Shown here: positions 51,425 through 59,681 of the stretch, in pieces
How the letters are laid out: each line of letters opens with the position of its first letter
Numbering within the stretch: the stretch's first letter is position 1
Assembly: GCA_965216535.1 (NCBI GenBank)
Contig: OZ244175.1
Coordinates: forward strand, 2,418,001 to 2,482,000
Source: Hoeflea_A sp965216535
GTDB lineage: Bacteria; Pseudomonadota; Alphaproteobacteria; Rhizobiales; Rhizobiaceae
DNA: 64,000 nt
Direction: 5' to 3'
Notes under the pieces: model-generated
The model's input: only the letters and a program-made list of their open reading frames with translations
Told to the model about the DNA's origin: nothing
Databases searched by the model: none
Position numbers and translations under genes: made by a program

Positions 51425-51736
51425 ATGTCCGAACAGTTGACGGTGATTGCGCATCTGCGTGCTCTCGATGGCCAAATCGAAGAGACGAAGGCCTTTCTTA
51501 CCGGGCTGATTGAACCGACCCGACAGGAGCCGGGCTGCGTCGAATACTGGCTACACCAGGACAATGACGACCCGGCCGAATTTACCTTCTACGAAAACTG
51601 GACCAACCGGGAAGAGTGGGACAAGCATATGGAGTTGCCGCACCTGCAGGCCTTCGCAGACGTCAAGGACAAGGTATTCGAATTGCAGAAACTGCGTCTT
51701 ATGACCATGGTTTCGGACGCGGCGTCGGCCCGATGA
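51425..51736 (+). CDS. Putative quinol monooxygenase (ABM domain)
   Basis: This 103-residue protein has the antibiotic-biosynthesis-monooxygenase pattern: LTVIAHLRALDGQIEETKAFL, PTRQEPGCVEYWLHQDN, EFTFYENWTNREEWDKHME and LPHLQAFADVK. ABM proteins are small dimeric ferredoxin-like enzymes that oxidise or remove reactive quinol-type or aromatic compounds without cofactor. The start has AAGGAGGAA just upstream. Its stop overlaps the VOC start as ATGA at 51733. A ring-containing or quinol-like intermediate in this pathway is one reading; general detoxification is another. Confidence 0.9.
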   Translation: MSEQLTVIAHLRALDGQIEETKAFLTGLIEPTRQEPGCVEYWLHQDNDDPAEFTFYENWTNREEWDKHMELPHLQAFADVKDKVFELQKLRLMTMVSDAASAR

Positions 51737-52260
51737 CCGGCGGTCTTCCGGGCCTTTCGGGAACTGATCATGTTGGCTTTACGGTCCCCGATATCGAGGC
51801 AGCCACACGTTTCTTTGTCGATGTGATCGGATGCAATGTCGTCTACGAGATCGGACCGTTTGTGTCTGATGATGACTGGATGGAGGTTCATCTCGGCGTT
51901 CATCCCCGTTCGGTGATCAAGACGTTGCGGATGCTGCGATGCAAGAACGGTCCTGCCTTTGAGCTGTTTGAATACGATCTCGACGGTTCGACACAGAAAC
52001 CGCCGCCAAACAGTGACGTCGGTGCCGCGCATCTGGGCTTTGTGGTGAACGATATCGCCGCTGCCGTTGCCCACCTGAAGTCCCACGGCGTGGAAGTGCA
52101 GGGCGAACCCACGACGATGGAGGAAGGGCCTTCGGAAGGACTCACCTGGATCTACTTCCTGTCGCCTTGGGGCATGCAACTGGAGCTCGTCAGCTATCCA
52201 GAAGGCATGGCAGTGACGCGGGAGAACCCGGACGCCCTTTGGTCGCCAAGACACGGCTGA
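51733..52260 (+). CDS. VOC (glyoxalase/bleomycin resistance/dioxygenase) superfamily protein
   Basis: This 175-residue protein has two beta-alpha-beta-beta-beta modules: GTDHVGFTVPDIEAATRFF with the first metal-type His, and AAHLGFVVNDIAAAVAHL with the second, ending in GLTWIYFLSPWGMQLELVSY with the Glu usually third in the metal site. VOC enzymes include glyoxalases, epimerases and extradiol dioxygenases; the reaction here is unknown. It overlaps the ABM gene by ATGA and is the last complete gene of the catabolic operon. A truncated copy, 92-100 percent identical by segment, lies at 53111-53529. Confidence 0.9.
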   Translation: MTGGLPGLSGTDHVGFTVPDIEAATRFFVDVIGCNVVYEIGPFVSDDDWMEVHLGVHPRSVIKTLRMLRCKNGPAFELFEYDLDGSTQKPPPNSDVGAAHLGFVVNDIAAAVAHLKSHGVEVQGEPTTMEEGPSEGLTWIYFLSPWGMQLELVSYPEGMAVTRENPDALWSPRHG

Positions 52261-52474
52261 GCGCAGGCGCTGGTCGTCTGGACGATTGCCTCAGACCAGG
52301 CAAGGCCGCTGATCGGACTTGTCCGTTAATCGCCGACGCTGGCTGGCGTGAACCAAGCGTCGCAACTGTACGCGATTGCAACGGCCAAACCGAAAACACC
52401 CGTTGCATACTATTTGTGGCGACGGGGTCCAGCCCTGTTTAGCTCGTAAACTTGCGAGCGCTGGCAATGCGCCG

Positions 52475-52936
52475 TTAACGATCTGATGCAGCCTCTCGCC
52501 ATAGAACTTCGGTGCCGCTGGTCTCATCGTGTTCACCCCAACTCAGCACAATCCGACGTTCGGGATAAAGCTCCTGCAGTCGGCCATATCCCTGAAAATG
52601 CAGGTAAACGTAGTGATCGAAGCATCCCTGAACCATAATGTTTGCATCTTCCGGCCGGATCTTCGCGACCTCAAGGTCAGAGAACTCCCTCGGATATGCC
52701 GCACTCTTGATTAGTGAATCGTAGCCGTTTGCCGGAACTGAATCGTCGGTCGAAAACCTCTCCATGTCGAAGTACAGCTTCGCTAACCGTTCCTGGGAAA
52801 GGGACCGTGCGTATAGAACCCCGTCAGAATCCTCATCGCATGTTACGTCGCAGCTGCTTAACGCCAGCGCCGGAAGAAAAGCGCAAGCAACCAAACCTAG
52901 AACCGAGCTTCTGATACTCACGATCTCAACTTGCAT
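52475..52936 (-). CDS. Putative lipoprotein, inserted between the two VOC copies
   Basis: This 153-residue protein has an N-terminal hydrophobic region (LGLVACAFLPALALSSC) ending in a lipobox (L-S-S-C), so lipidation at Cys29 is likely. The mature part has no recognised domain; it contains ARSLSQERLAKLYFDMERFS and DHYVYLHFQGYGRLQ. It is on the strand opposite to the catabolic operon and less GC-rich than it, and lies between an intact VOC gene and its partial duplicate, so it probably arrived with the rearrangement. An upstream gap of 214 bases (52261-52474) holds nothing recognisable. Confidence 0.62.
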   Translation of the reverse strand: MQVEIVSIRSSVLGLVACAFLPALALSSCDVTCDEDSDGVLYARSLSQERLAKLYFDMERFSTDDSVPANGYDSLIKSAAYPREFSDLEVAKIRPEDANIMVQGCFDHYVYLHFQGYGRLQELYPERRIVLSWGEHDETSGTEVLWREAASDR

Positions 52937-53093
52937 AAATGACTGTTGTTTCTGCCATCAAGGGTGGCAGTTGCTCTTCAATATGCCTCGCAGATTGTGG
53001 CCCAAAAAAGCCCAAGCAATCCGGCTGGTTTTTGTTTTTTGGCTCTGTTCGCTGGATTCCCACGAAAAACGGAGCCTAAACAAGGGATTTCTT

Positions 53094-53539
53094 GATGATC
53101 ATCCAGTGAATCTACGAGATCGGACCGTTTGTGTCTGATGATGACTGGATGGAGGTTCATCTCGGCGTTCATCCCCGTTCGGTGATCAAGACGTTGCGGA
53201 TGCTGCGATGCAAGAACGGTCCTGCCTTTGAGCTGTTTGAATACGATCTCGACGGTTCGACACAGAAACCGCCGCCAAACAGTGACGTCGGTGCCGCGCA
53301 TTTGGGCTTTGTGGTGGACGACATCAGCGCTGCCGTTGCCCACCTGAAGTCCCATGGCGTGGAAGTGCAAGGCGAACCGACGACGATGGAAGAGGGGCCT
53401 TCTGAAGGGCTCACCTGGATTTACTTCCTGTCGCCCTGGGGCATGCAACTGGAGCTCGTCAGCTATCCAGACGGCATGGCGGTGACGCGGGAGAACCCGG
53501 ACGCCCTTTGGTCGCCAAGGCACGGTTGAGCGCAGGCGC
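53094..53539 (+). pseudogene. Truncated duplicate of the SDR-end/VOC region
   Basis: Bases 53111-53301 are identical to 51842-52032, inside the VOC gene. From 53302 to 53529 the copy differs at 18 of 228 bases with no gap, and homology ends about ten bases after the stop. Bases 53094-53109 equal the last 16 bases of the SDR gene (51345-51360), so the copy joins the SDR end directly to the VOC interior, with 481 bases missing. The frame from GTG 53131 lacks the first VOC module start and a ribosome site, so it is unlikely to be functional. Confidence 0.8.
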
Positions 53540-53607
53540 CGTCGTTCTCAAACCCACGAGGCCGGCCGGAACAGGATGCGGTTATCGCGTCTCTGTCTCC
53601 CGACCGG

Positions 53608-54243
53608 CTAACGTGTTCCATTCGATTTAAGCAGATTCAAGTCGTCCCGATGATAGACGTGGCGTCCTGTTTCGGATGGCCTTTTGATTTTCTCGGCCCA
53701 AACTCGGCGAACTTCCGATAGGCCGAGATTTGGATTGTCATCCAAAAAATCTCGGGTGAATTGATTGAATTGATTGTGATCCTTGATCGTCGTCCGATAT
53801 CCGGGTGCTTTCTTCAGGTTTTGATCCGCGAGATAGGCGGCGCAGGCATCATTCAGTGTCTTGCCGGAATTCGATTTCATCCATTCCATGAAGGCAATGT
53901 TGAACTTGAAATGATCACCGATCGCACGTTTGAAGAACCGTCGCACATTCTGCGTGTTCTTGTAGCTGTCGGTTATCACGGTGTCTTTCGAGAGCGGCTC
54001 CCGATGCCAATCGAATTTTGAGTTTGCGCGCTTTTCTTGGTCGCCGGGATATGCCCTTTGCCCAGTGTCGAGAAAATGGGCAATTCGATCCAGAATCACA
54101 AACTTGCCGGATGTTGTCTTGACCCCGATTGACCGAGCGTAAGCGGTGAGTTCATCCTTGCGCCAATACCATCGCTTCAGCTCTTCCCCGGTCGCTATTT
54201 GTTTTATGTCGGGGCGGAGAACTGTCTGAGCCTTGGTTCGCAT
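53608..54243 (-). CDS. DUF6434 domain protein with SAP-like N-terminus
   Basis: This 211-residue soluble protein has an N-terminal SAP-like helix-loop-helix (about 20-60; LKRWYWRKDELTAYARSIGV and GKFVILDRIAHFLDTG) that often binds nucleic acid, followed by the DUF6434 pattern (about 75-145; FDWHREPLSKDTVITDSYKN with NVRRFFKRAIGDHFKFNIAF and MKSNSGKTLNDACAAY). The function is unknown. Codon use looks less GC-biased than neighbours, which fits an accessory gene. It lies just beyond the rearranged VOC copy, on the opposite strand. Confidence 0.75.
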   Translation of the reverse strand: MRTKAQTVLRPDIKQIATGEELKRWYWRKDELTAYARSIGVKTTSGKFVILDRIAHFLDTGQRAYPGDQEKRANSKFDWHREPLSKDTVITDSYKNTQNVRRFFKRAIGDHFKFNIAFMEWMKSNSGKTLNDACAAYLADQNLKKAPGYRTTIKDHNQFNQFTRDFLDDNPNLGLSEVRRVWAEKIKRPSETGRHVYHRDDLNLLKSNGTR

Positions 54244-54347
54244 CGGTCACCCGTCTCCGTTTATCCAATCACACCAATGCCGAATGCAAGCCTGTGCCTC
54301 TTTCAGTCAAAGCCAACGCGCAAAAGCCGACAGTTGCTGAACATCAT

Positions 54348-55385
54348 TTAGGATTGGAGTCGCTCGTTTCGAGACGCCAGCTGCAAGCGTGCCCGCGTTT
54401 CCGAGGGCAGTTCTCCGAACTGGCGTTGGTAGTGCTGGGAAAAGCGGCTCCAGTTCCAGAAACCGTGGCGAGCCGCAATGTCGCCGATGGATTGTGCCTC
54501 GATCCCGGGTTGAAGCAAGTCACGCCGTACGCGGTTGAGTTTGATGGCGCGCAGATATTGCGACGGATTGGGCATTCCCTGCGCTGCAAAAGCACTCTGG
54601 ATGGATCGTGGCGTGCAGCCGAGACGCCGCGACAATTCGGGATAGTCGGGGGAGGTGTCGCGATTGTGTCGCAGAAGCGATTTTGCTGCCAGCATCCTGT
54701 TGCCCTGATGCGGCAGGGTTGCTTTTGTCCAGTCGCTTCCGGTTGCCCGATGGAGTGCGATTTGGGCGCAGATGGCTGCGATGAAGGCGTCCTCCAGGCT
54801 GGAATGTTCGACTGCGCTGCCATCATTGCACGCCCGCAATACGGCAGTCAGGTTTTGCCGCAGCTGCTCGGCTAGTGCCGGGGCGAGGATGATGTCGACA
54901 GAACCTGGGCGGCTCAGCAGGAAATTGCCGATGTCTTCATCGCCACAGCATTCCTCGATCGCTGTTCGATCGACGCAGATTGCTGCCACGGTGCCGCCAG
55001 CCGGACTGTCTATGTCGAGCACGGCATCGGCACGGGAAATCATGATCCCATTTGCATCCAGGTGCATGCCGTTGGCGGTGAATGTCTTGTCCGGGTCGAG
55101 CACAAGGCCGATGTTGAGTTGCTCGCGATTGCAGCCGACGCTTTGTTCCAGGGACTGGTTGGCGGTCTCGACATGAACAGAGACACGGGGTCCGAGGAAT
55201 GCGGAGACGAAACGGCCGCGGAAAGGACCTGGCGTCAGCTGTATGTAACGCTGATCATGGCCTGTCAGCCGCTCGGACTGGGCGTCGAAATCGTCGTAGT
55301 TGCGATCGACAAAGGTCGTCGCGTTTTCCGCTACCGTACAATCTGGTTCGTAACCCACTGATCCAAAACTGCTTTCCCGCCCCAC
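54348..55385 (-). CDS. AraC family transcriptional regulator
   Basis: This 345-residue regulator has a long N-terminal sensing region (about 1-235) and a C-terminal pair of helix-turn-helix motifs: YPELSRRLGCTPRSIQSAFA (first) and SIGDIAARHGFWNWSRFSQH with YQRQFGELPSETRARL (second), the AraC signature. It is divergent from the Tat-exported hydrolase gene with a 96-base gap, so the hydrolase is the likely target. The effector is unknown. Length and layout resemble regulators of the OxyR-like AraC/XylS group that sense aromatic or small organic ligands. Confidence 0.88.
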   Translation of the reverse strand: MGRESSFGSVGYEPDCTVAENATTFVDRNYDDFDAQSERLTGHDQRYIQLTPGPFRGRFVSAFLGPRVSVHVETANQSLEQSVGCNREQLNIGLVLDPDKTFTANGMHLDANGIMISRADAVLDIDSPAGGTVAAICVDRTAIEECCGDEDIGNFLLSRPGSVDIILAPALAEQLRQNLTAVLRACNDGSAVEHSSLEDAFIAAICAQIALHRATGSDWTKATLPHQGNRMLAAKSLLRHNRDTSPDYPELSRRLGCTPRSIQSAFAAQGMPNPSQYLRAIKLNRVRRDLLQPGIEAQSIGDIAARHGFWNWSRFSQHYQRQFGELPSETRARLQLASRNERLQS

Positions 55386-55481
55386 ACTCTGCCTTCTGAC
55401 TTCGCAAAGCGGCTAACGCCATGCTACGGCCAGATCCTAGTATAGGAAGAGCCATCGCATGGAGCAAACGGGAGGATTATC

Positions 55482-56417
55482 ATGCGCAGACGCGAAATGC
55501 TGACCTTGGGCGGTGCCGGAATTGCCGGCGCCCTGACGGTATCGAGCCAGCCGGCCTCGGCCCGGGAGGGCAACGGAACGACCTTCATCTTGGTGCATGG
55601 ATCGTGGCACGGGGGCTGGTGCTGGGGACTGGTCGAGCCGGTCCTCAACAATGCCGGCAGGGCGACGATCGCCATCGATCTGCCGGGCCATGGTCTCGAT
55701 GCCACCATTCCGGAATCGTTCACGAAACGGCCGCTCGACCCGGCTGCCTTCGCCACCGAGCCATCATCGATCGCGCCGATCCCGATCGACGCCTTTGCCG
55801 ACGCAGTCATTGCGGCTGCCGACCGTGCCAAGGCCGAGGGGGCCGAACGGGTCATCGCCGTCGGGCACTCCATGGGTGGTGTCCCGATTACCTTTGCCGC
55901 TGCCAAAGCGCCGGAAAAATTCGACGGTCTCGTTTACCTCGCCGCTCTTGCGCCGATGCCTGGAAAACCGGCAGGCGCCTATCTGGAACTGGAAGACCAG
56001 CAGAAGAAAAGCAAGCTCGGTCCAATCGTTATGGCAGACCCCGCCAAAATCGGTGCGCTGCGAATCGATCCGCGTTCGACCGATGCCGACTACCTGGCGA
56101 CTGCCAAGGAAGCGCTGGCGGCGGATGTCGATGACCGGTTGCTCGCCACCGTGATGCACATGCTGACGCCTGACGCGCCGGCGGCGATGTATGGCGAGGC
56201 GGCAACATTCGCCGACGGTTTTGAAAACATCGAGCGAGTTTACATCCGCTGCACGCAAGACCAGACCCTTGTGCCGTCCACCAGTGAGGTCATCGTCTCC
56301 GACATGAATGCCGCCTGGCCGGGGAATCCGACACGGATGATCGATCTCGAAGCATCGCACGAAGCGATGTTCTCGAAACCGGAGGTTCTGGCGAAGCATC
56401 TGATGGAAGTCGGCTGA
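55482..56417 (+). CDS. Alpha/beta hydrolase, Tat-exported
   Basis: This 311-residue protein opens with a twin-arginine signal (MRRREMLTLGGAGIAGALTV, RR followed by a hydrophobic stretch and a cut near ASA, residue 28). The mature part has the hydrolase fold: ILVHGSWHGGWCW oxyanion region, AIDLPGHGLDAT, the nucleophile elbow AVGHSMGGVP with Ser, a late Asp in RCTQDQTLVP, and His in LEASHEAMFS. It resembles the plant methylesterase/hydroxynitrile lyase-like branch. The substrate is probably an ester or lactone in the periplasm. It is divergent from the AraC gene. Confidence 0.88.
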   Translation: MRRREMLTLGGAGIAGALTVSSQPASAREGNGTTFILVHGSWHGGWCWGLVEPVLNNAGRATIAIDLPGHGLDATIPESFTKRPLDPAAFATEPSSIAPIPIDAFADAVIAAADRAKAEGAERVIAVGHSMGGVPITFAAAKAPEKFDGLVYLAALAPMPGKPAGAYLELEDQQKKSKLGPIVMADPAKIGALRIDPRSTDADYLATAKEALAADVDDRLLATVMHMLTPDAPAAMYGEAATFADGFENIERVYIRCTQDQTLVPSTSEVIVSDMNAAWPGNPTRMIDLEASHEAMFSKPEVLAKHLMEVG

Positions 56418-56477
56418 CCCGGCATGAGCGTTGGCCGGACTTCAAGCGGATTGTTAGCAAGGCCGAAAAACCGATTC

Positions 56478-58391
56478 TTATGAATCAGTTGCGGTCGTCG
56501 CTTGAATTGGTTTCGGCTCCAGTGAGCCGGCTGTATTCGCCGGCTCGTCACCCTCGCCGAGAAGCCTGAAGACGTTCACCGGCATCGACTTGCCCTTCAC
56601 CTGAAAACTGCCGGCCGGTTCGAACTGAAAGCCGTTGTCTGTCGCGTAGGTGATCTCGTCGCTTACCAGGATGATGGCGGCCGATTTTCCGTCATCGGCC
56701 TGAACGCACAGGTCCTGGATACGGCTGCAGGTGTTCACGGTATCACCGACGACGGTGTAGTTGATGCGGCCAGGTGCGCCGATGTTTCCGACGATTAGCG
56801 GACCGCAATGGATCGAGATCTTGAGGCGGAACCGCGGATCGTCCGGCTTGGTTTTGCCGGCTTGCCGAAGACGTTGACGTATTGCCAGGGCAGCACGGCA
56901 AGCGCGGGCGGCATGGTCGCTTTGCGGGTCCGGCGCTCCCCAGAAGGCCATGACCGCATCGCCAATGTATTTATCGATGGTGCCGCCTTCGGCCTCGATG
57001 CATTGATTGATGATGGCGAAATGTTCGTTCAGAAGTCGCGCGACCTCGCCGGGAGGCAAGCTTTCCGACAGCTTGGTGAAGCCGACGATGTCCGTGAACA
57101 TCAGCGTCAAATTGCTTTCGGTCGAGATGATTTCACCTGACCCGCCTTGTGAAATGATTCGCTGAACCAGTGCTTTCGGGACGTAGGTTTCGAACGTCCG
57201 GAGGCCGTCGAGCATGCGATTGAAGGACGTGATCTGGTTGTTGATTTCTCGGATGAAGGACGACTTCGGGATCTGGATGTTCTCCAGGTCCAGGTCGCCG
57301 ACCTGCGCCTCGGCCTTGGACAGTTGGACAATCGGCCGCGCCAGGTAGCGAGCCAGCAGAAATCCCAGAATGATGGCAACCACCAGGATCACAAACGCAA
57401 CCGCAGTCGATGCCAGGAGGCGAAAGAACTCGTCGCCGATATCTTCCACATTGGCGTACACGCCGATGTGCCAAGGCAGCGGGCTGTAGCCGTCGATTTC
57501 CTTGGTCAGGAACAGATAGCCCTCTTCATTCACCTCGACGATGCTGTTTTCGAAACTGGCCGATTGGCCGGGCAGGTCACGTTCGCGGCGTGGGTAGGCG
57601 GCCAGAATCGGATCGCCGAACTGAGCAAGGGTTTTCAGCCTGAGGGTCAGATCGGTTGACTGCCCCAGTGTGAGAGTCGCCGGCGCCGCACGCATCTCCG
57701 GGTGGGCAAGCACGCGATGATCGCCGTAAAGGATGAATGCGGTCATGCCGAGGTCGCGACCGATCTCCCGTACCAGGGTCGAAAGCCTGGCTGTGTCAAT
57801 TCCGGTTGCGAAGGCACCGACATAAACGCCATCGCGGTAGAGCGCCGTCTGGATGTTGATGAAGGTCGAATCGCCGTAGGTGACCGGTTGGCTCCAAGTC
57901 GGCTTGGCGGGCGCGGTCGCTTCGGTCGGAGCCTGATCGTCGGCGAACGAAGCCAGCAACGTTTCGACCGATCCGTCGGCCTCTTCGATTGCCAGGACCG
58001 GCCGACGTTCCCGGTCCCACACGACGACTGCGGAAATCTGCGGTGAGGGGCCAAGCGCGCCAAGAAGGACGTCGCGAACCCCTTCCTTGTCGGAAATGTC
58101 AATTGTACCGTCGCTGACCAGCCGTGACATGTGATCGGCCAGGTCCTGCACCGGATCGACATAGGCTTTGACGCTGGTTTCCAGGCCGCTCATCGTGAGC
58201 TCACCGGAATTGCGCAGCAACTCGAACGTGTTGCGGAAGTTCGCACCGGCAGTGATGAACAGCACGGTTCCGACCGAAAGCAATATGAGGAGGCCGATTG
58301 CCGTTGAAAGCAAAACCGTCAGACTGACCCGACCGCCTCTGCGTCTGGCTTTCACGACGGTATCCCCTTCCACTCTGCCCACATTGTGCAT
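56478..58391 (-). CDS. Membrane-bound class III adenylate cyclase with extracytoplasmic Cache domain
   Basis: This 637-residue protein has a first membrane helix about 24-47, a periplasmic Cache-like sensor (about 48-325), a second helix about 328-350, a HAMP linker (about 350-405), and a catalytic domain (about 425-600). The catalytic part keeps metal Asp residues in LMFTDIVGFTKLSE and DKYIGDAVMAFWG, the adenine-selecting Lys in TIDKYIGD, and VVGDTVNTCSRI with its Asp, Asn and Arg, which supports ATP as substrate. It would link an outside signal to cAMP. It has its own promoter region, with the AEC transporter gene upstream on the same strand. Confidence 0.92.
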   Translation of the reverse strand: MHNVGRVEGDTVVKARRRGGRVSLTVLLSTAIGLLILLSVGTVLFITAGANFRNTFELLRNSGELTMSGLETSVKAYVDPVQDLADHMSRLVSDGTIDISDKEGVRDVLLGALGPSPQISAVVVWDRERRPVLAIEEADGSVETLLASFADDQAPTEATAPAKPTWSQPVTYGDSTFINIQTALYRDGVYVGAFATGIDTARLSTLVREIGRDLGMTAFILYGDHRVLAHPEMRAAPATLTLGQSTDLTLRLKTLAQFGDPILAAYPRRERDLPGQSASFENSIVEVNEEGYLFLTKEIDGYSPLPWHIGVYANVEDIGDEFFRLLASTAVAFVILVVAIILGFLLARYLARPIVQLSKAEAQVGDLDLENIQIPKSSFIREINNQITSFNRMLDGLRTFETYVPKALVQRIISQGGSGEIISTESNLTLMFTDIVGFTKLSESLPPGEVARLLNEHFAIINQCIEAEGGTIDKYIGDAVMAFWGAPDPQSDHAARACRAALAIRQRLRQAGKTKPDDPRFRLKISIHCGPLIVGNIGAPGRINYTVVGDTVNTCSRIQDLCVQADDGKSAAIILVSDEITYATDNGFQFEPAGSFQVKGKSMPVNVFRLLGEGDEPANTAGSLEPKPIQATTATDS

Positions 58392-58436
58392 CTATGTAGG
58401 ATGTCCGGTCGCAATGCGCAAAGGCGTCAAAACGGC

Positions 58437-59387
58437 TCACCCACCGAGATAGAGTGTCAGCGGCAGCGATATCAGGCTGACGACGGCGGTTGCGACGACC
58501 ATTGCCGATGCCATGGCGCTGTTGCAGCCGTAGCGCGCCGCCAGCACGGCGGAGATGGCGCCGGACGGCATGGCCGCCAACAGGACCAGCAGCTCTCTTT
58601 CGAGTTTTGGCAGCTCAAAGGACAGTGCCATGCCCCAGGCCATCAGCGGCTCGGCCACGAGTTTCAGAAGAACGGTGACCGCAATCAGTGCCGTTAGTTG
58701 ACGTGCGGCAATCGGCCTGAGCGCCAGGCCGATGCTGAAGGCCACCAGCACTGTCAGCGGCCGCGCCGCGACCTTGAGAAAATCCTCGAAAACTTCGACG
58801 AACCTGTTGCTCTGCGGCAGGTCGATGGCCGATGCCGCTGTTCCGAGGATCATAGCGATGAAGATCGGTGAGGTGAAAAACGGTCGGCTGGCTGCCCAAA
58901 GGCTCACCTTTCGGCCGTCGGTTTGGCCGAAATGGATGGCGACGGCGACACCAACCGTAAACACCGGCAGCAAAAGGCCATATTCGCCGATCAGCACGGT
59001 ATCGCGCATGACGGTGACGTTGTCGTCGAAGACACGGCGAATGAGTGAAAGGCCAAGCGTTGCCGCACCGCCATAGGCGGCGACGAGGATCAGCGATCCG
59101 ATCGTTGGCCGATCGAGCCCCATTGCTCGGCCGATCAGCCACGTGGGAATCATGATTGCGACACCGATCACCAAAAGAAGCAGGACCGGCATCAATGCCT
59201 CGGTCGAGAACGGAACTCGGCTGAGACTGACGAAAATGATGGCGGGAAGAGCGAAATCGGTTACCAACCGCCCGAAGACCTGCTGTTCCTCAGGGCGGAT
59301 CACGCCACGCTGACGCAACCAGATGGCTGAAGCACACAGAGCCACCAGTATGAACAGGGATTCGACGAGGAGTTGAAACTGCGACAT
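58437..59387 (-). CDS. AEC family transporter
   Basis: The ATG at 59387 (MSQFQLLVESLFILVALCAS) is chosen because the extra 18 residues of the longer frame are basic and unlike the family. The 316-residue product has about ten helices, with FGRLVTDFALPAIIFVSLSR and, in the second half, AARPLTVLVAFSIGLALRPI and MPSGAISAVLAARYG, typical of the auxin-efflux-carrier family. Bacterial members export or import malate, malonate and other organic acids. It is 45 bases upstream of the cyclase gene and may be co-transcribed with it. Confidence 0.9.
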   Translation of the reverse strand: MSQFQLLVESLFILVALCASAIWLRQRGVIRPEEQQVFGRLVTDFALPAIIFVSLSRVPFSTEALMPVLLLLVIGVAIMIPTWLIGRAMGLDRPTIGSLILVAAYGGAATLGLSLIRRVFDDNVTVMRDTVLIGEYGLLLPVFTVGVAVAIHFGQTDGRKVSLWAASRPFFTSPIFIAMILGTAASAIDLPQSNRFVEVFEDFLKVAARPLTVLVAFSIGLALRPIAARQLTALIAVTVLLKLVAEPLMAWGMALSFELPKLERELLVLLAAMPSGAISAVLAARYGCNSAMASAMVVATAVVSLISLPLTLYLGG

Positions 59388-59681
59388 CCGGATCGTTGCT
59401 CCTGTTTGGGCAGCTCGACGGTGTGCCCGCTTTCCAAGCACGTTTTGGCGCGAAGCCGACCCAGCATGCCGGATTCACCTAATGGTGCAAAGTCTCGCGA
59501 TTGTTACGATGCGATCAACAACTCGGCAGGAATTGACGGCTTATCCGCGCAGCATAGTGACATCCGAGAGCGACTTCGGTATGGCCTTGGTTCCAGAGCG
59601 GAGGATCGCGTGGCATACGTTCGGTCGTCCTCAAACCGGCGACCGAGAGCACCGCTTGTCACAGGAGTTTGACGCCCTTCC

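Noticed and set aside
53131..53529. Second VOC gene as a functional protein
   Set aside because: It lacks the first third of the domain and any ribosome site, and its upstream joint is a deletion scar.
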